Shown: one piece after another, positions 32,445 through 37,077 of the stretch
Layout of the letters: each line of letters starts with the position of its first letter
How positions within the stretch are numbered: position 1 is the stretch's first letter
Position numbers and translations under genes: made by a program
The notes under the pieces: generated by a model
Told to the model about the DNA's origin: nothing
Databases searched by the model: none
The model's input: the letters and a program-made list of their open reading frames with translations, nothing else
NCBI GenBank assembly: GCA_902776195.1
Contig: CACYPF010000021.1
Span: 1-37,077 of the forward strand
From: an uncultured Prevotellaceae bacterium
GTDB lineage: Bacteria > Bacteroidota > Bacteroidia > Bacteroidales > Bacteroidaceae
DNA length: 37,077 nucleotides
Direction: 5' to 3'

Positions 32445-34442
32445 ATGAAGTACATTATATTATTAATTATCATTACATTCGCCTCCCTGACTTGTGCAGC
32501 ACAGGAAACCGGAGGATGGGAGGAATCTTTCAGACAGTGGATTGACACTGATGAGTCAGGAACCGTCTCGTGGGAAGAGGCTTACGACGTATTGACTGAG
32601 CGGTCAGCAAATCCCATTAACCTGAACCAGACGAGTCGTGAGGAGTTGGAACAGCTGCCCTTCCTCACCCCACAGCAAATAGAGGATATATTAGCATATA
32701 TCAACCGCTATGGCATCATCCGCTCAATAGGGGAACTGCAGATGGTGACCTCGTTAGACACGGAGCGCAGACAACTATTAAAATTTTTTGTCTATATAGG
32801 AGAGGCGAAAGAGAAAAGCAACAGGCTGAGGATTGACTCGGTGTTCCGGCATGGGAATCATCAACTATTTGTCACCGGCAAGATACCCCTATACACCCGG
32901 AAAGGTGATCGGAAGGGATATATGGGCTCACGATACCAGCATAACTTCCGATACCAGCTGAACTACCATGAACGGGTCAAAGCCGGGGTGACAGGAGCAA
33001 AAGACGCCGGGGAACCGTTCTTCAAGGACAGGAACCGCTGGGGATATGACCACTACTCGTATTATCTCCAACTGAAGGACATCGGGTGTATCAGGAATCT
33101 CTGCGTCGGGATGTACCGCGTACAGCAGGGCATGGGACTCGTCATGAACGGCGGTTTCTACCTGGGGAAACTCTCCACACTCCAGTCCTTGGGAAACTCC
33201 ACGGCGGTACTCCGTCCACACTCCTCCCGCTCCACCGAGGGGTACCTGCAGGGCATCGCCACTACCATCCGCCTGCACCGCCACTGGCAACTCACCGCCT
33301 TCGCATCCTACCGGCCACTGGATGCGACACTCAATAAAGACAGTACCGCACGGACCCTCTATTACACCAACTACCACCGCACAGAGACGGAGATGAGCAA
33401 GAAGAACAACACACATGAGACGAACGTGGGTGGCAGTATCGGATGGCGAAGAGGGACTCTCTATGCCCGTGCCAACATTCTCTATGCGCATTTCGACAGA
33501 CGACTGACTCCGCAGAAAGAGAACTCACCCTACCGCCTCTACGCCGCTGAGGGACAGGACTTTATGAATACGAGCATGGACTATGGCTATACGAATGCCC
33601 GACTATCCTTCTCAGGAGAGACGGCGGTCAACAAGGAGGGAGCTCTCGCCACCATCCACCAACTCAGTTACCGCATCAGCCATTCCCTGACGGTGATGCT
33701 GCTCCACCGCTATTATGACAAACGGTACACGGCACTTCACGCACGAAGTTTCCACGAGGGGTCGGATGTACAGAACGAGCACGGCATCTACGCAGGCATC
33801 ACATGGCAACCCTCCGCGAGATGGACACTCAACTGGTATGCCGACTATGCCCACTTCCCGTGGAAACGCTATCAGGTCAGTATGTCCAGCGACGCCTTCG
33901 ACACCATGCTTCTCATGCGCACTTTCTTTAATAAGTGGAGACTGGAAGGCAGATACCGGCTACATATCCGACAGAAGGACAACGACGAGAAAACGATGCT
34001 CCGCAACCGGGTGGAACAACGTGCCAGGATACGCCTGTCGTATGACTCCCCCCATGGGCTTTCCCTGCAGACACAACTCGATGGAACCGATGTTTCTTAC
34101 AAGAATCACGACAGGGGATATATGATTTCCCAACAAGTCGCCTACGCATGGAAACGCTTACGGTTACGTGCCAATGTCTCCTATTTCCACACCGACAATT
34201 ACGAGAGCCGCCTCTACCTGTATGAGCACTCAGTGCTCTACAACTTCTCCTCGCTGATGCTCTACGGCAAGGGCATCCGTTATGCGTTAATGGCTGGCAT
34301 GGACCTCGGCACGAACCTGACACTGACGGCAAAGATCGGTACCACCAACTATTTCGACCGTTCCACGATAGCCAGCAGCTACCAGGAAATCAACGGATCC
34401 TCGATGACAGACGTGGACGTACAGCTCAAGTGCAGGTTCTGA
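32445..34442 (+). CDS. Outer-membrane beta-barrel protein with N-terminal helix-hairpin-helix domain
   Basis: A 665-residue exported protein: signal peptide 1-19 (cleavage near CAA-Q), then a helix-hairpin-helix (HhH) domain of ComEA type at about 58-102 (PINLNQTSREELEQLPFLTP, with a second turn around RYGIIRSIGELQMV), then about 500 residues of alternating amphipathic, aromatic-rich strands ending in a terminal phenylalanine (DVQLKCRF), typical of an outer-membrane barrel. HhH modules bind DNA non-specifically, so a periplasmic DNA-handling role such as uptake is conceivable but unproven. Residues 34-45 (DTDESGTVSWEE) resemble an EF-hand loop. Proteins of this build are widespread in Bacteroidota and generally uncharacterised as far as I know. 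It is a single gene with its own promoter. Confidence 0.8.
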   Translation: MKYIILLIIITFASLTCAAQETGGWEESFRQWIDTDESGTVSWEEAYDVLTERSANPINLNQTSREELEQLPFLTPQQIEDILAYINRYGIIRSIGELQMVTSLDTERRQLLKFFVYIGEAKEKSNRLRIDSVFRHGNHQLFVTGKIPLYTRKGDRKGYMGSRYQHNFRYQLNYHERVKAGVTGAKDAGEPFFKDRNRWGYDHYSYYLQLKDIGCIRNLCVGMYRVQQGMGLVMNGGFYLGKLSTLQSLGNSTAVLRPHSSRSTEGYLQGIATTIRLHRHWQLTAFASYRPLDATLNKDSTARTLYYTNYHRTETEMSKKNNTHETNVGGSIGWRRGTLYARANILYAHFDRRLTPQKENSPYRLYAAEGQDFMNTSMDYGYTNARLSFSGETAVNKEGALATIHQLSYRISHSLTVMLLHRYYDKRYTALHARSFHEGSDVQNEHGIYAGITWQPSARWTLNWYADYAHFPWKRYQVSMSSDAFDTMLLMRTFFNKWRLEGRYRLHIRQKDNDEKTMLRNRVEQRARIRLSYDSPHGLSLQTQLDGTDVSYKNHDRGYMISQQVAYAWKRLRLRANVSYFHTDNYESRLYLYEHSVLYNFSSLMLYGKGIRYALMAGMDLGTNLTLTAKIGTTNYFDRSTIASSYQEINGSSMTDVDVQLKCRF

Positions 34443-34447
34443 CGATG

Positions 34448-34482
34448 CAAAGGTACAAAAAACATACCCCCCTTGTCAAGGG
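34448..34482 (-). promoter_or_regulatory. Possible antisense promoter with a 13-bp palindrome
   Basis: On the minus strand TTG (34479-34477), a 21-base spacer and TACCTTTG (34455-34448) form a plausible -33/-7 pair pointing back into the 3' end of the barrel gene. CCCTTGTCAAGGG (34470-34482) is a perfect palindrome over the -33 box. On the plus strand the same palindrome followed by TTTT might act as a weak terminator of the barrel gene. Confidence 0.45.
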
Positions 34483-34591
34483 TTTTGGCTCTAAAAACCG
34501 TAAAAATCTGTTAACAAAATGGCAAATTAAAGTTAATTTACGTTAACAGAAATAGGCATTATTTATAGTAATGCCTTCTATGCTTCATGGT

Positions 34592-34642
34592 AATATCTCC
34601 TTTGTGTTATTCCGGTATCTCCTTTGGGGTGTGGGAGATATT
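34592..34642. repeat. 9-bp inverted repeat with an extra internal copy
   Basis: AATATCTCC (34592-34600) is the exact reverse complement of GGAGATATT (34634-34642). A third partial copy, TATCTCC, is at 34616-34622, and both forward copies continue into TTTG. A GGAGA occurs again near 34656. This may be a stem-loop or a cluster of binding sites. Confidence 0.55.
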
Positions 34643-34710
34643 CCTTTAGCCTATAGGAGACGTTTCTTACGGGGTGCTGCGATATTTGACAACAGATTTG
34701 GGATCGTGCG

Positions 34711-34856
34711 AACAGAGAACAGAGAACAGTAAAGTTTTTCATTTTATACTACAAATGTGCTTTATATTTTATATTATATACATATAATATAAAATTTATT
34801 ATTCACTTATTTATTTCACTTATTTCACTTTTTCTTACTGTTCTCTGTTCTCTGTT
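34711..34856. repeat. 22-bp perfect inverted repeat around an AT-rich core
   Basis: The left arm 34711-34732, built of AGAGAAC heptamers (AACAGAGAACAGAGAAC...), is perfectly complementary to the right arm 34835-34856 (TTACTGTTCTCTGTTCTC...). The 102-base interior is very AT-rich and contains a second perfect inverted repeat. No transposase is present, so a small non-autonomous element, a long RNA hairpin or a recombination substrate are all possible. Confidence 0.85.
34766..34795. repeat. 14-bp perfect inverted repeat, AT only
   Basis: ATTTTATATTATAT (34766-34779) and ATATAATATAAAAT (34782-34795) are exact reverse complements separated by the two bases AC. It sits in the interior of the 22-bp inverted repeat. 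It could extrude as a cruciform. Confidence 0.85.
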
Positions 34857-34946
34857 TTTAGTTACTTTGTCTTACGCATTCTTGTTGATTCTGAATCGTG
34901 TGGAACGGATAGATTTGCTTCCGATGAAATGGGCAATTTTTATTGC

Positions 34947-34977
34947 TGGAAACATACAGAAACGTTTTTGGAACAAA
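34947..34977 (+). repeat. 31-bp duplicated element, copy 2
   Basis: This copy is identical over 31 bases to 32373-32403, with unrelated flanks on both sides. It ends 28 bases before the -7 box of the ORF6N remnant, nearly the same distance as copy 1 from the barrel-gene promoter. Confidence 0.85.
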
Positions 34978-34979
34978 TA

Positions 34980-35013
34980 TTTTTGGCAATAAACAACTAT
35001 CATAGTATATTTG
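34980..35013 (+). promoter_or_regulatory. Promoter of the ORF6N remnant
   Basis: TTTTTGG (34980-34986), a 19-base spacer and TATATTTG (35006-35013) form one of the better -33/-7 pairs in the window. The ATG at 35053 lies 39 bases after the -7 box. Confidence 0.7.
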
Positions 35014-35052
35014 CACAAGAACAGGTTACCAACTATCCTGACGAACAACGAT

Positions 35053-35277
35053 ATGGAACAGAACCTAGAACCGATACGCAGCAAAATCTACGAGATCAGG
35101 GGACAGCGGGTGATGCTGGACCGTGACTTGGCGGAGCTGTATGGCGTAACCGCTGGCAATCTGAACAAGGCAGTCAAGAGAAACATCAGAAGATTCCCAC
35201 CCGACTTCATGTTCCAGCTTACTAAAGAAGAATGGGATTCTCAGAACGCCTTCAGCGTGAGTCCTGCCACAAAATAG
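35053..35277 (+). pseudogene. Truncated ORF6N-domain protein
   Basis: The 74-residue frame begins [20 protein letters not shown] and continues [20 protein letters not shown] and [19 protein letters not shown]. This is the N-terminal half of an ORF6N (KilA-N-associated) domain, a small DNA-binding module common in phages and in Bacteroidota genomes. Full proteins are much longer and continue with a block resembling YLPYAFTEQGVAML. Here the similarity ends after EEWD, and the last dozen codons run through the 3' end of the minus-strand barrel gene. I read this as a decayed or deletion-fused gene. It keeps a strong promoter, so a short peptide may still be made. Confidence 0.75.
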
Positions 35278-35945
35278 AGGGACTGGCTGGAAGGATTGGC
35301 ATGGAGCTCAGCAAAGAGGGGAAGGGTGAAATGATCAGTGATCTTGATGCCCTTGGTGGCTCGCAGGGAGAGTGTGGTGACACTGAAACCGTTGGTTTCG
35401 TAATAGTCGGAAGCCCAGGGGACGAGTCCGGCGGTAGCCAACCAGTCGCAGGTGACAAGACGGAAGGGTGCCTGTAGCTCGAAATAGGAGCTGTAGGCGC
35501 GCTTGCCGTCATCATCCTGCCAGTCGTAGCCGGCGAAGATAGTCTGCCACGAGGCGCTCAAGGGTCCGAAGTCATAGGCAGCAAAGCCCTCGAAGGAATG
35601 TCCGGTATCGTCTTTCTTATAGTAGAAAAAACGGGGGTCACCAGAGTCATCCCAATAGTCGACGATGCCGAGGGTGAGTCCTCCCGTCTCGTAGGAGAGG
35701 GTGAGGTCTATCTCATAGCAGTCGTCCTCACGCTTGCTGAAGGGGACGTTACCCCATGCGGAGAGGGAGAATCCTTTCCATCCGACGGAAAGTTCGGGTT
35801 GTACGCCGACATGTCCCAGACGAAGTCCACGCCAGACGTAGCTGCTCACGAAGTCCGCCTGCAGGCTGCCCTCCACCTTGTCCTGTGCCTGCACGGGGGT
35901 GATGGTGCAGAGCACAAGGATAGTCAGTACAAGTGTTGTTCTCAT
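35241..35945 (-). CDS. Putative outer-membrane beta-barrel protein, porin-like
   Basis: A 234-residue exported protein with signal peptide [20 protein letters not shown] followed by short amphipathic strands with aromatic ends ([44 protein letters not shown]), ending in phenylalanine as barrels do. The SSYVWRG opening recalls the TorF-like putative porins, but I would not name it. The start at 35945 is fixed by the promoter box 5 bases upstream; the frame remains open to 35993 but that part overlaps the promoter. Its last 37 bases overlap the ORF6N remnant. Substrate unknown. Confidence 0.75.
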   Translation of the reverse strand: MRTTLVLTILVLCTITPVQAQDKVEGSLQADFVSSYVWRGLRLGHVGVQPELSVGWKGFSLSAWGNVPFSKREDDCYEIDLTLSYETGGLTLGIVDYWDDSGDPRFFYYKKDDTGHSFEGFAAYDFGPLSASWQTIFAGYDWQDDDGKRAYSSYFELQAPFRLVTCDWLATAGLVPWASDYYETNGFSVTTLSLRATKGIKITDHFTLPLFAELHANPSSQSLYFVAGLTLKAF

Positions 35946-35950
35946 GTATG

Positions 35951-35958
35951 CAAAGATA
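35951..35958 (-). promoter_or_regulatory. -7 element (TATCTTTG) of the porin-like gene
   Basis: The minus strand reads TATCTTTG and ends 5 bases before the ATG, predicting an almost leaderless mRNA. The box lies inside the inverted repeat CATGTAT/ATACATG (35943-35949 and 35956-35962), which also includes the start codon and could be an operator. Confidence 0.65.
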
Positions 35959-35980
35959 CATGTTTTTTTATTATAAAACA

Positions 35981-36011
35981 TTGTGTTTTCCAAAAAATCT
36001 CTTTATCTTTG
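35981..36011 (+). promoter_or_regulatory. Promoter of the M6-type protease gene
   Basis: TTG at 35981-35983, a 20-base spacer and TATCTTTG at 36004-36011 form a good -33/-7 pair. The ATG follows 16 bases after the -7 box. It diverges from the porin-like gene's promoter. Confidence 0.7.
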
Positions 36012-36027
36012 CAGAAAATTAAAGAAT

Positions 36028-37077
36028 ATGAGAAAAAGATTTATCTTATGGGCACTGGTACTGCTGCAGGCAACAATACTGACGGCACGTCCGGGATACA
36101 AGATGCCTGTTGACGTGAAACAACCAGACGGAACGACGGTGGCACTGGTGATGCAGGGTGACGAGTTCCATAGTTTTATGACCACCACAGACGGCTATAC
36201 GGTCGTCAAGGGTGATGACGGTTTCTACCGCTACGCCACGGTAGAGAATGGTGACCTGAAGGCAACACCGTTCGTGGCAAAGGATGCCGACCGGCGCACT
36301 GCCAAGGAGAGGATGTTCCTCGAAGGCAGCCAGAAGATGGTATGTGCCCCGATGTCGGAGGCAGGCAAGCGATGGAAGAAGCAGGTGGGCAAGATGTACC
36401 GCCGCACGTACGAGACGATGCAGGACGGGCAGCACCGTGCCATCACCCCTGGCACCTTGTCTGAGCGTGTCGACTATAAGAATTTCAAGGGACTGGTGGT
36501 GATATGTAACTGGAACGACCGGTCGTTTAAGATCAATGACCCGGTGGCATTCTATAAGAAGCTGACCAGTGAGAAGAACTATAAGGATCCTTCAAAGACA
36601 GTATATCCCTATGAGATCAGGGGCAGTGTGCGTGACTATTTCTATGCCAACTCCATGGGAATCTTCGACCCTACCTTCGACGTGGTGGGACCTATCACCA
36701 TCGACTATTCCTGCCTGTATCCCTGGCCAAAGGACGAGAATGGTAAAGCAAGAGCGGAATTTGATGCTAATTGCGTCAACATCTTGAAGGCGGTGATGGA
36801 GCAGTTAAAGGACAAGGTAGACTTCAGCAACTACGACCTGAACAACGACGGTTTCATCGATTTGGTATATGTCATCTTCGCAGGATATGGCAGTTATGTG
36901 GTGGGCAATAACCCGAAGTATATGTGGCCCCATGCCGACGACTTCTCGACGAAGGTAAACGATACCGACACGCAGTGTAGGTCGGACAAGTATGGCTTCC
37001 CCCTGTATAACGGCAAGAAGTTCGGACGCTATGCCTGCGGTATGGAGATTCAGGACAGAGAGGCTGAAGCCGACAAG
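36028..37077 (+). CDS. M6-family-type secreted metalloprotease, 5' part
   Basis: The frame is open from the ATG to the right edge (350 codons seen) and is cut by the window end. It starts with a signal peptide (MRKRFILWALVLLQATILTA). The next part (GDEFHSFMTTTDGYTVVKGDDGFY) resembles the N-terminal region shared by M6/immune-inhibitor-A-like proteases of Bacteroidota. KGLVVICNWND, RDYFYANSMGIFDPTFDVVGP and the calcium-type loop DLNNDGFID (270-278) followed by LVYVIFAGYG match the start of the M6 catalytic domain. The zinc motif HExxH would lie beyond the window and is not seen. A cell-surface or secreted peptidase is likely. Confidence 0.8.
   Translation, partial: MRKRFILWALVLLQATILTARPGYKMPVDVKQPDGTTVALVMQGDEFHSFMTTTDGYTVVKGDDGFYRYATVENGDLKATPFVAKDADRRTAKERMFLEGSQKMVCAPMSEAGKRWKKQVGKMYRRTYETMQDGQHRAITPGTLSERVDYKNFKGLVVICNWNDRSFKINDPVAFYKKLTSEKNYKDPSKTVYPYEIRGSVRDYFYANSMGIFDPTFDVVGPITIDYSCLYPWPKDENGKARAEFDANCVNILKAVMEQLKDKVDFSNYDLNNDGFIDLVYVIFAGYGSYVVGNNPKYMWPHADDFSTKVNDTDTQCRSDKYGFPLYNGKKFGRYACGMEIQDREAEADK

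Larger units (their letters stand above)
34443..35052. other. 610-base gene-free region rich in repeats
   Basis: No convincing protein gene lies here. It holds, left to right, a minus-strand promoter-like element with a 13-bp palindrome, an inverted AATATCTCC pair, a 22-bp inverted repeat enclosing a 14-bp one, copy 2 of the 31-bp repeat, and the promoter of the ORF6N remnant. Much of the centre (34735-34835) is nearly pure A/T with TTCACTTATT-type direct repeats. Confidence 0.7.

Noticed and set aside
34872-35084. 70-codon minus-strand frame ending SIRSTRFRINKNA
   Set aside because: The tail looked vaguely protein-like, but the frame runs through the 31-bp repeat and the ORF6N promoter, and no known family was recognised.
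35946-35993. Longer N-terminus of the porin-like protein
   Set aside because: The extension contains the -7 promoter box and would bury the signal peptide behind 16 extra residues.

Overview
The window looks like a chromosomal segment of a Bacteroidota bacterium, most likely order Bacteroidales and probably a Prevotella-type genus. The evidence is the repeated promoter element TAnnTTTG upstream of genes, the near absence of Shine-Dalgarno sequences, a division/cell-wall cluster whose FtsI carries a PASTA domain, a GNAT/PlsC pair like the glycine-lipid enzymes, an outer-membrane helix-hairpin-helix barrel protein and an M6-type secreted protease. The genus is inferred from protein style, not from an rRNA gene. 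Most of the window is housekeeping DNA; the accessory-looking part lies right of gyrB.

Layout. 235-3827 (minus strand): an acyl-CoA ligase, release factor 2 (prfB), a previously easy-to-miss 45-residue membrane protein, and a CYTH phosphatase whose start overlaps the small gene's stop. 3917-4969 (plus): an M20 deacylase of arginine-biosynthesis type. 4958-9637 (minus): dut, a TPR protein, a DUF4292-type lipoprotein and an EnvC-like protein with a dead LytM domain. 9747-11090 (plus): dGTPase. 11094-12931 (minus): the glsA/glsB-like acyltransferase pair. 13379-28840 (plus): the complete dcw run mraZ-rsmH-ftsL-ftsI-murE-mraY-murD-ftsW-murG-murC-ftsQ-ftsA-ftsZ, which makes lipid II and builds the divisome. 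28847-29569 (minus): recO, tail to tail with ftsZ. 29743-32275 (plus): tRNA-Glu(TTC), a structured leader RNA, rpsT, a terminator and gyrB. 32445-34442 (plus): a helix-hairpin-helix outer-membrane barrel protein. 34443-35052 has no gene but is full of inverted and direct repeats. 35053-35277 is a truncated ORF6N gene running into the 3' end of a minus-strand barrel protein (35241-35945). An M6-type protease starting at 36028 runs off the right edge.

Regulation visible in the sequence. Three 5-bp boxes at exact 10-bp spacing sit on the -33 region of the mraZ promoter and match the MraZ operator pattern known from Escherichia coli, so the dcw cluster is probably autoregulated. A degenerate 22-bp tandem repeat lies just upstream. 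Five genes have their -7 element ending only 4-8 bases before the start codon, which predicts leaderless or nearly leaderless mRNAs. The rpsT leader folds by eye into a neat three-way junction. A 31-bp perfect duplication stands at the same distance upstream of the promoters of two otherwise unrelated genes (the barrel protein and the ORF6N remnant). No CRISPR array, insertion sequence or complete mobile element was seen.
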